NCBI RefSeq assembly: GCF_902491285.1
Contig: NZ_CABUHK010000111.1
Span: forward strand, 1-12,878
Source of the DNA: an uncultured Bacteroides sp.
Lineage (GTDB): Bacteria; Bacteroidota; Bacteroidia; Bacteroidales; Bacteroidaceae
DNA length: 12,878 nt
Direction: 5' to 3'
Both the position numbers and the translations under genes were made by a program. This document shows positions 1 to 8,344 of the stretch, piece after piece (within the stretch, counting starts at the first letter, position 1; every line of letters begins with the position of its first letter). The notes below the pieces were generated by a model. That model ran no database searches. It was given only the letters and a program-made list of their open reading frames with translations, and was not told where the DNA came from.

Positions 1-37
1 GTAGAGAAATAATATTAACTTATAAATCATATTTATT

Positions 38-1732
38 GTGGAAGCATTAGATTGGGTAGTAATCGGAGTCTTCTTTTTGGCTCTAATCGGTATTATCGTC
101 TGGGTAGTCAGACAAAAACAAAATGACTCGGCAGATTATTTTTTGGGTGGACGCGATGCGACATGGCTCGCAATCGGCGCCTCTATCTTCGCCTCAAACA
201 TCGGTTCCGAACACTTAATCGGACTGGCGGGAGCCGGAGCATCCAGCGGCATGGCTATGGCACACTGGGAAATCCAGGGATGGATGATTTTGATTTTGGG
301 ATGGGTATTCGTTCCTTTCTATACACGAAGCATGGTATATACGATGCCTGAATTTCTGGAACGCCGTTATAATCCTCAGTCACGTACCATCTTGTCAGTT
401 ATTTCTTTAGTAAGTTACGTATTGACTAAGGTGGCTGTTACTGTATATGCCGGTGGTTTGGTATTCCAACAGGTATTCGGTATCAAAGAACTTTGGGGAA
501 TCGACTTCTTCTGGATTGCAGCAATCGGTCTGGTACTCCTGACTGCACTTTATACAATCTTCGGTGGTATGAAATCCGTATTGTACACTTCTGTGCTACA
601 AACCCCTATCCTTCTGTTAGGTTCATTAATCATCCTTGTGCTTGGTTTCAAAGAACTCGGTGGATGGGACGAAATGATGAGAGTTTGTGGTGCTGTAACT
701 GTAAATGATTACGGTGATACAATGACTAACCTCATTCGTAGTAATGATGATGCAAACTTCCCCTGGCTGGGTGCTTTAATTGGTTCTGCTATTATCGGTT
801 TCTGGTACTGGTGTACTGACCAGTTTATCGTACAACGTGTGCTTTCCGGAAAGAATGAAAAGGAAGCCCGTCGTGGTACTATCTTCGGCGCTTACCTGAA
901 ACTGTTGCCTGTATTCCTGTTCCTGATTCCGGGTATGATTGCTTTTGCTTTACATCAGAAATATATCGGTGCCGGTGGTGAAGGTTTCCTTCCGATGCTC
1001 GCGAACGGCAATGCAAATGCCGATGCAGCTTTCCCGACATTAGTAGCTAAATTACTTCCTGCCGGTGTGAAAGGTTTGGTAGTATGTGGTATTCTTGCCG
1101 CTCTGATGAGTTCTTTGGCTTCTTTATTTAACTCATCTGCCATGTTGTTTACAATCGACTTCTACAAGCGTTTCAGACCGGAAACACCGGAAAAGAAACT
1201 GGTAGGTATCGGTCAGATTGCAACAGTTGTTATCGTAATTCTGGGTATTCTTTGGATTCCCATCATGCGTAGCGTTGGCGATGTACTTTACACATATTTG
1301 CAAGACGTTCAGTCTGTACTGGCTCCGGGTATTGCCGCAGCTTTCTTATTGGGTATCTGCTGGAAACGTACTTCCGCCCAAGGTGGTATGTGGGGATTGA
1401 TTTCGGGTATGGTGATTGGTTTAACCCGCTTAGGGGCTAAAGTATATTACAGTAATGCAGGTGAAGTAGCAGACTCTACATTCAAATATTTGTTCTACGA
1501 TATGAACTGGTTGTTCTTCTGCGGATGGATGTTCCTATTCTGTATCATCGTAGTAATCGTAGTCAGCCTGGCAACAGAAGCCCCGACGACCGAAAAAATC
1601 CAGGGACTGGTATTCGGTACGGCTACCAAAGAACAAAAAGCGGCTACACGTGCAAGCTGGAATCACTGGGATATTATCCATACAGTTATTATCCTGACTA
1701 TCACAGGTGCATTCTACTGGTATTTTTGGTAA
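38..1732 (+). CDS. Sodium:solute symporter (SSS/SGLT family), probable L-arabinose importer
   Basis: A 564-residue polytopic inner-membrane protein of the sodium:solute symporter family, which couples Na+ entry to uptake of sugars and other solutes. The N-terminal half has the family pattern YFLGGRDATWLAIGASIFAS (residues 34-53) and a GSEHLIGLAGAGA stretch. A further conserved segment, MSSLASLFNSSAM (about residues 357-369), lies where SGLT-type proteins place the Na+ site serines. Many hydrophobic segments are visible, consistent with the usual 13-14 helices, and the length is normal for bacterial SGLTs (about 540-570). The start is GTG at 38; an in-frame TAA at 23-25 leaves no room for an upstream ATG. 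It lies 28 bp before araR and heads the arabinose cluster, so L-arabinose is the likely substrate. That specificity is inferred from context; the family alone would also fit glucose, galactose, xylose or another solute. Confidence 0.92.
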   Translation: MEALDWVVIGVFFLALIGIIVWVVRQKQNDSADYFLGGRDATWLAIGASIFASNIGSEHLIGLAGAGASSGMAMAHWEIQGWMILILGWVFVPFYTRSMVYTMPEFLERRYNPQSRTILSVISLVSYVLTKVAVTVYAGGLVFQQVFGIKELWGIDFFWIAAIGLVLLTALYTIFGGMKSVLYTSVLQTPILLLGSLIILVLGFKELGGWDEMMRVCGAVTVNDYGDTMTNLIRSNDDANFPWLGALIGSAIIGFWYWCTDQFIVQRVLSGKNEKEARRGTIFGAYLKLLPVFLFLIPGMIAFALHQKYIGAGGEGFLPMLANGNANADAAFPTLVAKLLPAGVKGLVVCGILAALMSSLASLFNSSAMLFTIDFYKRFRPETPEKKLVGIGQIATVVIVILGILWIPIMRSVGDVLYTYLQDVQSVLAPGIAAAFLLGICWKRTSAQGGMWGLISGMVIGLTRLGAKVYYSNAGEVADSTFKYLFYDMNWLFFCGWMFLFCIIVVIVVSLATEAPTTEKIQGLVFGTATKEQKAATRASWNHWDIIHTVIILTITGAFYWYFW

Positions 1733-1760
1733 TTAAATAAAAACTCATATTAACAAAACA

Positions 1761-2438
1761 ATGAATAACTATTATAGCTCGAATCCTACTTTCTATCTTG
1801 GTATCGACTGTATCATCTTCGGTTTTAACGAAGGCGAATTAAACCTGCTGTTGTTGAAAAGAAATTTTGAACCGGCAATGGGCGAATGGTCATTGATGGG
1901 AGGATTCGTGCAGAACAACGAAAGCGTAGACGATGCTGCCAAGCGTGTACTGGCGGAGCTTACAGGATTGGAAAACGTATATATGGAACAGGTGGGAACC
2001 TTCGGGGCGGTTGACCGCGACCCGGGAGAACGTGTAATCTCTGTTGCATACTATGCGCTCATCAACATCAATGAATACGACCGGAAACTGGTAAAGAAGC
2101 ATAATGCTTACTGGGTTAATATCAATGAACTCCCCCAACTGATTTTCGACCATCCCGAAATGGTGGCACAAGCACAGGAGTTAATGAAACAGAAAGCATC
2201 TTCCGAGCCAATCGGTTTCAATTTATTGCCGAAGCTCTTCACATTGTCTCAATTGCAAAGCCTGTATGAAGCCATTTACGGTGAGGAGATGGACAAGCGG
2301 AATTTCCGCAAGCGTGTTGCCGGAATGGACTATATAGAAAAGACGGACAAAATAGATAAACTGGGTTCTAAGCGCGGTGCAGCCTTGTACAAGTTTAACA
2401 GCAAAGTTTACCGCAAAGACCCGAAATTTAAATTATAA
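1761..2438 (+). CDS. araR: AraR, Nudix-type (NrtR family) L-arabinose-responsive transcriptional regulator
   Basis: This 225-residue protein has an N-terminal Nudix-like domain (about residues 10-145) and a C-terminal winged-helix domain (about 150-225, from [20 protein letters not shown] through the basic end), the layout of NrtR-family regulators. The Nudix box at residues 48-70 is degenerate: G48, E54, R62, E66 and G69 remain, but the positions normally holding catalytic glutamates are V63 and L67. This fits a ligand-sensing domain rather than a hydrolase. An orthologous AraR of Bacteroides thetaiotaomicron (BT0354, from memory) is known as a repressor of arabinose genes that binds L-arabinose in its Nudix domain. 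The gene sits 28 bp after the symporter and 5 bp before araD, so it is probably transcribed with its own targets. Its operator is not evident upstream of these genes in this window. Confidence 0.92.
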   Translation: MNNYYSSNPTFYLGIDCIIFGFNEGELNLLLLKRNFEPAMGEWSLMGGFVQNNESVDDAAKRVLAELTGLENVYMEQVGTFGAVDRDPGERVISVAYYALININEYDRKLVKKHNAYWVNINELPQLIFDHPEMVAQAQELMKQKASSEPIGFNLLPKLFTLSQLQSLYEAIYGEEMDKRNFRKRVAGMDYIEKTDKIDKLGSKRGAALYKFNSKVYRKDPKFKL

Positions 2439-2443
2439 TCAGT

Positions 2444-3127
2444 ATGCTGGAAGAACTAAAAGAAAAAGTATTTCACGCCAATCTCGAATTGGTAAAGCAT
2501 GGATTAGTCATCTTCACTTGGGGAAATGTTTCTGCCATCGACCGTGAAAGCGGGCTGGTAGTAATCAAGCCCAGCGGTGTAAGCTATGATGATATGAAAG
2601 CAGAAGATATGGTAGTAGTGGATTTGGAAGGCAAAGTCGTCGAAGGACGGCTGAAGCCTTCCTCAGACACTCCCACTCACGTAGTACTCTACAAAGCATT
2701 TCCGGAAATCGGCGGAGTGGTACACACCCACTCTACTTATGCGACCGCCTGGGCACAGGCCGGATGTGACATTCCGAATATCGGAACGACTCATGCCGAC
2801 TATTTCCATGACGCCATTCCCTGTACGGCAGACATGACGGAAGCGGAAGTGAAGGGTGCCTACGAACTGGAGACAGGAAATGTGATTGTGAAACGTTTCG
2901 AAGGATTGAATCCCGTACATACACCGGGAGTTCTGGTAAAGAACCACGGCCCTTTCTCCTGGGGAAAGGATGCCCACGACGCAGTGCACAATGCCGTAGT
3001 GATGGAACAGGTAGCCAAGATGGCAAGCATTGCTTATGCCGTCAATCCGAACCTGACAATGAACCCGTTGCTGGTGGAAAAACATTTCAGCCGCAAGCAC
3101 GGCCCGAACGCTTATTACGGACAATAA
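2444..3127 (+). CDS. araD: L-ribulose-5-phosphate 4-epimerase AraD
   Basis: A cytoplasmic class II aldolase/AraD-family zinc enzyme that converts L-ribulose 5-phosphate to D-xylulose 5-phosphate, the last step of isomerase-type arabinose catabolism. Expected residues fall almost exactly where they do in the 231-residue E. coli enzyme: D75, zinc ligands H94 and H96 in the HTHSTYA motif, D119 in HADY, zinc ligand H168 in NHGPF, and Y225 near the C terminus. The phosphate-binding region near GNVSAID (27-33) and KPSG (42-45) is also present. At 227 residues it is full length. It begins 5 bp after the araR stop and is followed 37 bp later by araA, so co-transcription is very likely. The epimerase assignment is favoured over L-fuculose-phosphate aldolase because of the conserved D119 and Y225 and the araA/araB neighbours. 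Confidence 0.95.
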   Translation: MLEELKEKVFHANLELVKHGLVIFTWGNVSAIDRESGLVVIKPSGVSYDDMKAEDMVVVDLEGKVVEGRLKPSSDTPTHVVLYKAFPEIGGVVHTHSTYATAWAQAGCDIPNIGTTHADYFHDAIPCTADMTEAEVKGAYELETGNVIVKRFEGLNPVHTPGVLVKNHGPFSWGKDAHDAVHNAVVMEQVAKMASIAYAVNPNLTMNPLLVEKHFSRKHGPNAYYGQ

Positions 3128-3164
3128 ATAATTAAAGATTAACAACTAAAAATTGAATAAAGAT

Positions 3165-4691
3165 ATGAACGCATTTGATCAATATGAAGTATGGTTTGTA
3201 ACAGGAGCACAGCTTCTGTACGGAGGTGACGCAGTAATTGCAGTAGACGCACACTCTAATGAAATGGTAAACGGTCTGAATGAATCCGGCAAACTTCCTG
3301 TAAAAGTGGTATATAAGGGAACAGCCAACTCTTCCAAAGAGGTGGAAACTGTTTTCAAAGCTGCAAATAACGATGACAAATGTATCGGTGTCATCACTTG
3401 GATGCATACTTTCTCTCCTGCCAAAATGTGGATTCACGGTTTGCAACAGTTGAAAAAACCATTGTTACACCTGCACACACAATTCAACAAGGAAATACCC
3501 TGGGACACAATGGACATGGATTTCATGAACCTGAACCAGTCTGCTCACGGCGACCGCGAATTCGGACACATCTGTACCCGTATGCGTATCCGCCGCAAAG
3601 TGGTGGTAGGTTACTGGAAAGAAGAAGATACACAGCATAAGATTGCCGTTTGGATGCGCGTTTGCGCCGGTTGGGCAGACTCTCAGGATATGCTGATTAT
3701 CCGCTTCGGCGACCAGATGAACAATGTAGCCGTAACCGATGGTGACAAAGTGGAAGCCGAACAACGCATGGGTTACCACGTAGACTACTGCCCGGTAAGC
3801 GAACTGATGGAATATCATAAAGAAATCAAGAATGAAGAGGTAGATGCATTAGTAGCCACTTACTTCAAGGAGTATGACCACGATGCTTCTTTGGAAGACA
3901 AATCAACCGAAGCATACCAGAAAGTATGGAACGCCGCTAAAGCAGAACTTGCTATCCGTGCCATCCTGAAAGCTAAAGGTGCTAAAGGATTCACTACCAA
4001 CTTTGACGATTTGGGTGACATCGAATACAACGGCTTCGACCAAATTCCGGGATTAGCTTCCCAACGCCTGATGGCGGAAGGCTACGGATTCGGTGCCGAA
4101 GGCGACTGGAAGTCGGCTGCTCTTTACCGCACTGTATGGGTAATGAACCAGGGACTTCCGAAAGGCTGCTCATTCCTGGAAGATTATACACTGAATTTCG
4201 ATGGTGCCAACAGCTCTATCCTGCAATCACATATGCTGGAAATCTGCCCGCTTATCGCCGCCAACAAACCACGCCTGGAAGTACATTTCCTTGGCATAGG
4301 TATCCGCAAGAGCCAGACTGCACGTCTTGTATTTACTTCAAAAGTCGGTACAGGCTGCACCGCTACGGTAGTAGATATGGGCAACCGTTTCCGCCTGATT
4401 GTAAACGACGTAGAATGCATCGAGCCCAAGCCACTGCCTAAACTACCGGTTGCTTCCGCCCTCTGGATTCCGATGCCTAACCTTGAAGTAGGTGCAGGCG
4501 CATGGATTCTTGCAGGTGGTACTCACCACTCTTGCTTCTCTTACGACCTGACAGCCGAATACTGGGAGGATTATGCAGAAATCGCAGGCATCGAAATGGT
4601 ACATATCAACAAAGATACTACTATCAGTTGCTTCAAGAAAGAACTGCGCATGAACGAGGTGTATTACATGCTGAATAAGGCGCTTTGTTAA
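3165..4691 (+). CDS. araA: L-arabinose isomerase AraA
   Basis: A 508-residue cytoplasmic Mn2+-dependent isomerase that interconverts L-arabinose and L-ribulose, the first intracellular step. The N terminus (FDQYEVWFVTGAQLLYG) and C-terminal blocks (LPKLPVASALW, AWILAGGTHHSCFS, MNEVYYM) are characteristic, and length matches E. coli AraA (500). Metal and active-site residues correspond to E312 (GAEGDWKSAAL), H356 (SHMLEICP) and H454/H455 (GGTHHS). The position matching the E. coli catalytic glutamate E306 is an aspartate here, D281 in NFDDLGDIE, within a loop about five residues longer than in E. coli. The ATG at 3165 is preferred to a TTG at 3153, since it gives the usual family N terminus. 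No promoter is visible in the 37-bp gap after araD, so it is probably read from the same message. Function is not in real doubt. Confidence 0.96.
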   Translation: MNAFDQYEVWFVTGAQLLYGGDAVIAVDAHSNEMVNGLNESGKLPVKVVYKGTANSSKEVETVFKAANNDDKCIGVITWMHTFSPAKMWIHGLQQLKKPLLHLHTQFNKEIPWDTMDMDFMNLNQSAHGDREFGHICTRMRIRRKVVVGYWKEEDTQHKIAVWMRVCAGWADSQDMLIIRFGDQMNNVAVTDGDKVEAEQRMGYHVDYCPVSELMEYHKEIKNEEVDALVATYFKEYDHDASLEDKSTEAYQKVWNAAKAELAIRAILKAKGAKGFTTNFDDLGDIEYNGFDQIPGLASQRLMAEGYGFGAEGDWKSAALYRTVWVMNQGLPKGCSFLEDYTLNFDGANSSILQSHMLEICPLIAANKPRLEVHFLGIGIRKSQTARLVFTSKVGTGCTATVVDMGNRFRLIVNDVECIEPKPLPKLPVASALWIPMPNLEVGAGAWILAGGTHHSCFSYDLTAEYWEDYAEIAGIEMVHINKDTTISCFKKELRMNEVYYMLNKALC

Positions 4692-4703
4692 CGATTAACG
4701 GAG

Positions 4704-4762
4704 TAGTGATTAGTGATTAATGGCTGCGCAATATGTCGTCTGGCGTTCATCACTAATCACTA
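4704..4762. repeat. 14-bp perfect inverted repeat between araA and araB
   Basis: TAGTGATTAGTGAT (4704-4717) and its exact reverse complement ATCACTAATCACTA (4749-4762) flank a 31-base loop in the 91-bp araA-araB gap. In RNA this would form a stable hairpin. No T-run follows, so it is not a typical intrinsic terminator. Each arm also contains a short internal direct repeat (TAGTGAT). It could be a dispersed intergenic element or an mRNA processing or stability hairpin within the operon. Confidence 0.85.
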
Positions 4763-4782
4763 AACACTAAACATTATTAAAC

Positions 4783-6381
4783 ATGAAATTAGATGCAAAA
4801 TCAACAATCGAGACAGGCAAAGCCATTCTAGGTATAGAACTCGGTTCAACGCGAATAAAAGCAGTCTTGATTGACCAGGAAAACAAGCCAATCGCCCAAG
4901 GCAGCCACACATGGGAAAACCAGTTGGTTGACGGGCTTTGGACTTATAGCATTGAAGTTATCTGGTCAGGCTTGCAAGATTGCTATGCCGACCTACGTTC
5001 CAACATAAAGAACTTATACGGTGACGTGGAAATCGAAAACCTGGCAGCTATCGGTGTCAGCGCCATGATGCACGGGTATATGCCGTTCAATGAAAAAGAA
5101 GAAATCCTCGTGCCTTTCCGTACCTGGAGAAATACCAATACAGGCCGGGCAGCGGCAGCCTTGTCCGAACTATTTGTCTACAACATCCCTCTGAGATGGA
5201 GCATTTCCCATTTATATCAGGCCATCCTGGACAACGAAGCGCACGTCAAAGACATCAAGTTTCTGACAACCCTTGCAGGCTATGTACATTGGCAGATAAC
5301 AGGTGAAAAGGTGCTGGGCATCGGTGACGCATCGGGTATGCTCCCCATAGACCCGGCTACCAACAACTATTCCGCAGAAATGGTGGCAAAGTTCGACAAT
5401 CTCGTTGCTCCAAAGGAATACGGCTGGAAGCTGGAAGACATTCTGCCTAAAGTATTGTCTGCCGGTGAAAATGCCGGCGTCCTCACGCAGAAAGGAAGTA
5501 AGAGACTTGACGTATCAGGTCATTTGAAAGCAGGAATACCGGTCTGCCCGCCGGAAGGAGACGCAGGAACCGGCATGGTTGCAACCAATGCCGTCAAGCA
5601 ACGTACCGGAAACGTATCGGCAGGCACTTCCTCATTCTCTATGATTGTATTGGAGAAAGAATTATCGAAGCCGTACGAAATGATTGACATGGTTACTACT
5701 CCGGACGGAAGCCCCGTTGCCATGGTACATTGCAATAACTGTACATCCGACCTCAATGCGTGGGTTAACCTGTTCAAAGAATACCAGGAACTTTTGGGTA
5801 TCCCTGTAAATATGGATGAAATCTACAGCAAGCTCTACAACATTGCGCTCACAGGTGATGCCGACTGCGGTGGTCTTCTCTCCTACAATTACATCTCCGG
5901 TGAACCTGTAACAGGTATTGCTGACGGAAGACCCTTGTTTGTACGTTCGGCAAATGATAAGTTCAGTCTGGCAAACTTTATGCGGACTCATTTATACGCT
6001 TCAGTCGGAGTACTCAAGATTGGTAACGACATCCTGTTCAATGAAGAGAAAGTCAAAGTCGACAGAATCACAGGACACGGCGGATTATTCAGAACCAAGG
6101 GAGTAGGCCAAAGAGTACTTGCAGCAGCTATTAACTCGCCTATTTCAGTAATGGAAACTGCCGGTGAAGGTGGTGCCTGGGGTATTGCCCTGTTAGGTTC
6201 CTACCTCGTGAACAATGAAAAGCAACAATCCCTCGCCGAATTTCTGGACGAAAGTGTATTTGCCGGTGACGCAGGTGTCGAAGTATCGCCTACACCTGAA
6301 GATGTAGCCGGTTTTAACACATACATCAAAAGCTACAAGGCAGGATTGCCTATTGAGGAAGCAGCAGCCAAATTTAAATAA
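4783..6381 (+). CDS. araB: FGGY-family carbohydrate kinase, L-ribulokinase AraB (Bacteroides type)
   Basis: A 532-residue cytoplasmic sugar kinase of the FGGY family, expected to phosphorylate L-ribulose at O5 with ATP. The N-terminal phosphate-binding motif [17 protein letters not shown] (about 15-31), the catalytic-base motif PEGDAGTGM with D260, the [12 protein letters not shown] segment and the C-terminal nucleotide-binding motifs ITGHGGLF and [14 protein letters not shown] are visible. The sequence does not closely resemble the classical E. coli AraB in my reading. It is more like the xylulokinase-like branch, and automated annotation might call it xylulokinase. L-ribulokinase is chosen because it lies between araA and the GH51 gene, and no other kinase in the window could fill this step. 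Start at ATG 4783, 91 bp after araA. Enzyme class is firm; substrate is inferred from context. Confidence 0.9.
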   Translation: MKLDAKSTIETGKAILGIELGSTRIKAVLIDQENKPIAQGSHTWENQLVDGLWTYSIEVIWSGLQDCYADLRSNIKNLYGDVEIENLAAIGVSAMMHGYMPFNEKEEILVPFRTWRNTNTGRAAAALSELFVYNIPLRWSISHLYQAILDNEAHVKDIKFLTTLAGYVHWQITGEKVLGIGDASGMLPIDPATNNYSAEMVAKFDNLVAPKEYGWKLEDILPKVLSAGENAGVLTQKGSKRLDVSGHLKAGIPVCPPEGDAGTGMVATNAVKQRTGNVSAGTSSFSMIVLEKELSKPYEMIDMVTTPDGSPVAMVHCNNCTSDLNAWVNLFKEYQELLGIPVNMDEIYSKLYNIALTGDADCGGLLSYNYISGEPVTGIADGRPLFVRSANDKFSLANFMRTHLYASVGVLKIGNDILFNEEKVKVDRITGHGGLFRTKGVGQRVLAAAINSPISVMETAGEGGAWGIALLGSYLVNNEKQQSLAEFLDESVFAGDAGVEVSPTPEDVAGFNTYIKSYKAGLPIEEAAAKFK

Positions 6382-6442
6382 GTCTCATCACAGGGACTTC
6401 TCCGCTTCTTTCTCAACATCATTTAGATATAAACATAAACCA

Positions 6443-6479
6443 TCCCCATCCCCTCTCCTTTTGGAGAGGGATAAGGGGA
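6443..6479. repeat. REP-like C-rich imperfect palindrome
   Basis: An 8-bp perfect inner stem, CCCTCTCC (6451-6458) and GGAGAGGG (6463-6470), closes on a TTTT loop. It is extended past a small asymmetric internal loop by an outer 5-bp stem, TCCCC (6443-6447) with GGGGA (6475-6479). Similar CCCCTCTCC-TTTT-GGAGAGGG hairpins are, to my recollection, scattered between genes in Bacteroidetes genomes. No T-run follows, so termination is unlikely; an intergenic repetitive element is the best reading. Confidence 0.7.
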
Positions 6480-6594
6480 AATCTATTATCATGAAAACCA
6501 TCTCGTTCATACTTACCCCTGCAAGATTTGAAGCTGCCGGACAGCCTTTTTCTGCAAGCTCAACAGACTGATTTATATTAATAACCGAGGTTCA

Positions 6595-6623
6595 TCATCA
6601 TCAGAAATCATCATCAGAAATCA
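6595..6623. repeat. 13-bp tandem repeat upstream of the GH51 gene
   Basis: TCATCATCAGAAA occurs twice in exact tandem (6595-6607 and 6608-6620) and begins a third time with TCA (6621-6623), ending 34 bp before the GH51 start codon. Embedded TCA triplets make it slippage-prone, so copy number may vary among strains. Its location in the presumed 5' leader leaves a regulatory effect possible but unproven. Confidence 0.75.
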
Positions 6624-6657
6624 AACATCTAATAATCATTTAAACAAATACCATTTT

Positions 6658-8202
6658 ATGAAAGCAAAACTATTAGTCAGCACAGCCTTTTTGGCAGCGT
6701 CGGTATCTCTTTCCGCACAGAAGAGTGCTACCATCACCGTACATGCCGAGCAAGGCAAAGAAATCATCCCGAAAGAAATCTACGGCCAGTTTGCCGAACA
6801 CCTGGGTTCATGTATCTACGGTGGGCTTTGGGTAGGCGAAAATTCGGACATTCCTAATATCAAAGGATACCGAACGGACGTATTCAATGCATTAAAAGAC
6901 TTGGCAGTCCCCGTTCTCCGCTGGCCGGGCGGTTGCTTTGCTGACGAATATCATTGGATGGACGGCATCGGCCCGAAAGAAAACCGTCCGAAGATGGTTA
7001 ACAATAACTGGGGCGGAACAATCGAAGACAACAGCTTTGGTACACATGAGTTCCTGAATCTTTGCGAAATGCTGGGCTGCGAACCTTATGTAAGTGGAAA
7101 TGTAGGCAGCGGTACGGTAGAAGAACTTGCCAAATGGGTAGAATACATGACATCGGACGGCGACTCTCCAATGGCGAATCTCCGCCGCAAGAACGGTCGT
7201 GACAAAGCATGGAAAGTAAAATATCTCGGTGTAGGGAATGAAAGCTGGGGATGCGGTGGCAGCATGCGTCCGGAATACTATGCAGACCTCTATCGCCGTT
7301 ATTCTACCTATTGCCGCAACTATGACGGCAACCGCCTGTTTAAAGTTGCCAGCGGTGCCAGTGACTACGATTACAACTGGACAGATGTATTGATGAACCG
7401 TGTAGGACATCGCATGCAAGGTCTTTCCCTGCATTACTATACAGTGACGGGATGGAGCGGGAGCAAAACATCTGCAACCCGGTTCAATAAGGACGATTAT
7501 TACTGGACAATGGGCAAATGCCTTGAAGTGGAAGACGTACTCAAGAAACATTGCGCCATCATGGACAAGTACGACAAGGACAAGAAAATCGCCCTCTTGC
7601 TTGACGAATGGGGAACCTGGTGGGATGAAGAGCCGGGAACTATCAAAGGGCATTTATATCAGCAGAACACACTGCGTGACGCTTTCGTAGCTTCATTGAG
7701 CCTTGACGTATTCCACAAATACACCGACCGCCTGAAAATGGCAAACATCGCACAGATAGTCAACGTACTCCAATCCATGATTCTGACGAAAGACAAAGAG
7801 ATGGTGCTCACTCCTACTTATTACGTCTTCAAAATGTACAAAGTACATCAGGATGCCACTTATCTTCCAATCGAACTGGACTGCGAAAAAATGAATGTAC
7901 GCGACAACCGCACCGTACCTATGGTGAGCGCAACCGCATCGAAAGACAAAAACGAAACGATTCATATTTCCCTCTCGAATGTGAACGCTGACGAAGCACA
8001 GGAAATAACCGTCAACCTGGGAGATACAAAAGCGAAAAAAGCTGTCGGAGAAATCCTTACCTCTGCCAAACTGACCGATTACAATTCTTTTGAAAATCCT
8101 GATATTGTAAAACCGGCACCCTTCAAAGAGGTAAAAATCAATAAAGGCACAATGAAGGTAAAACTTCCTGCTAAGTCTATTGTTACTTTAGAGTTACAGT
8201 AA
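6658..8202 (+). CDS. Secreted GH51 alpha-L-arabinofuranosidase
   Basis: A 514-residue retaining glycoside hydrolase of family 51 that cleaves terminal alpha-L-arabinofuranosyl residues from arabinan or arabinoxylan fragments. The first 20 residues form a signal peptide (positive KAK, hydrophobic core, SLSA then Q21), so the enzyme should be periplasmic; no lipobox cysteine is seen. Family blocks follow in order: EIYGQFAEHLGSCIYGGLWV (about 38-57), LRWPGGCFADEYHW, LGVGNESWGCGG with acid/base E195, and ALLLDEWGTWW with nucleophile E317. A C-terminal beta-sandwich ends the protein. Length is typical. It lies downstream of araB on the same strand and would supply free arabinose for the importer. 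It is preceded by 276 bp containing repeats and followed by a separately promoted transketolase. Exact substrate preference cannot be read from sequence. Confidence 0.94.
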   Translation: MKAKLLVSTAFLAASVSLSAQKSATITVHAEQGKEIIPKEIYGQFAEHLGSCIYGGLWVGENSDIPNIKGYRTDVFNALKDLAVPVLRWPGGCFADEYHWMDGIGPKENRPKMVNNNWGGTIEDNSFGTHEFLNLCEMLGCEPYVSGNVGSGTVEELAKWVEYMTSDGDSPMANLRRKNGRDKAWKVKYLGVGNESWGCGGSMRPEYYADLYRRYSTYCRNYDGNRLFKVASGASDYDYNWTDVLMNRVGHRMQGLSLHYYTVTGWSGSKTSATRFNKDDYYWTMGKCLEVEDVLKKHCAIMDKYDKDKKIALLLDEWGTWWDEEPGTIKGHLYQQNTLRDAFVASLSLDVFHKYTDRLKMANIAQIVNVLQSMILTKDKEMVLTPTYYVFKMYKVHQDATYLPIELDCEKMNVRDNRTVPMVSATASKDKNETIHISLSNVNADEAQEITVNLGDTKAKKAVGEILTSAKLTDYNSFENPDIVKPAPFKEVKINKGTMKVKLPAKSIVTLELQ

Positions 8203-8273
8203 TTCAAGGGCTGTTACTTATTGTACCACAAACAAGAAGACTGTTAAAATGGTAATAAAAAAGATGGCACTTT

Positions 8274-8289
8274 TGGATTGTTAAATCCA
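8274..8289. promoter_or_regulatory. Candidate operator palindrome over the tkt -33 box
   Basis: TGGATT (8274-8279) and AATCCA (8284-8289) form a 6-bp inverted repeat with a 4-bp spacer, directly covering the TTG -33 element of the tkt promoter. The position would suit a repressor, with AraR the obvious candidate. I cannot confirm that it matches the known AraR motif, and short palindromes arise by chance. Confidence 0.35.
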
Positions 8290-8307
8290 CATAAAGAGTT
8301 ATCTTTG
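8278..8307 (+). promoter_or_regulatory. Bacteroides-type promoter of tkt-rpiB
   Basis: TTG at 8278-8280 is separated by 19 bp from TATCTTTG at 8300-8307, matching the Bacteroides primary sigma consensus (-33 TTG, -7 TAnnTTTG). The -7 box ends 37 bp before the transketolase start. It indicates that tkt-rpiB can be transcribed independently of the arabinose genes upstream. Confidence 0.8.
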
Positions 8308-8344
8308 CCAGCAATCTGACAGAAATCAATTAAATTTTAATGAT

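Larger units (their letters stand above)
6382..6657. other. Intergenic region between araB and the GH51 gene, no stable gene
   Basis: This 276-bp stretch holds a C-rich hairpin (6443-6479) and a 13-bp tandem repeat (6595-6623) but no convincing gene and no TTG/TAnnTTTG promoter that I can see. A 26-codon open frame at 6491-6571 begins with ATG (MKTISFILTPARF...), but nothing else supports expression. The lack of a promoter suggests the GH51 gene is read from upstream, though a divergent promoter could be missed. Confidence 0.5.

Noticed and set aside
3153..3164. TTG start for araA giving four extra N-terminal residues
   Set aside because: The downstream ATG at 3165 gives the usual family N terminus, and the extra residues (MNKD) match nothing expected.
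6491..6571. 26-codon open frame MKTISFILTPARF... between araB and the GH51 gene
   Set aside because: It is short, has no clear ribosome-binding site and no recognised family, and follows a REP-like hairpin. It was kept only as part of the intergenic description.
6892..7653. 253-codon open frame on the - strand within the GH51 gene
   Set aside because: It lies entirely antisense to a well-supported GH51 enzyme and shows no domain; it is a shadow of that gene's codon pattern.
8188..8225. Weak inverted repeat (AGTTACAG / CTGTTACT) after the GH51 stop as a terminator
   Set aside because: The arms mismatch in the middle and there is no T-run, so a terminator is not supported; read-through toward tkt remains possible.
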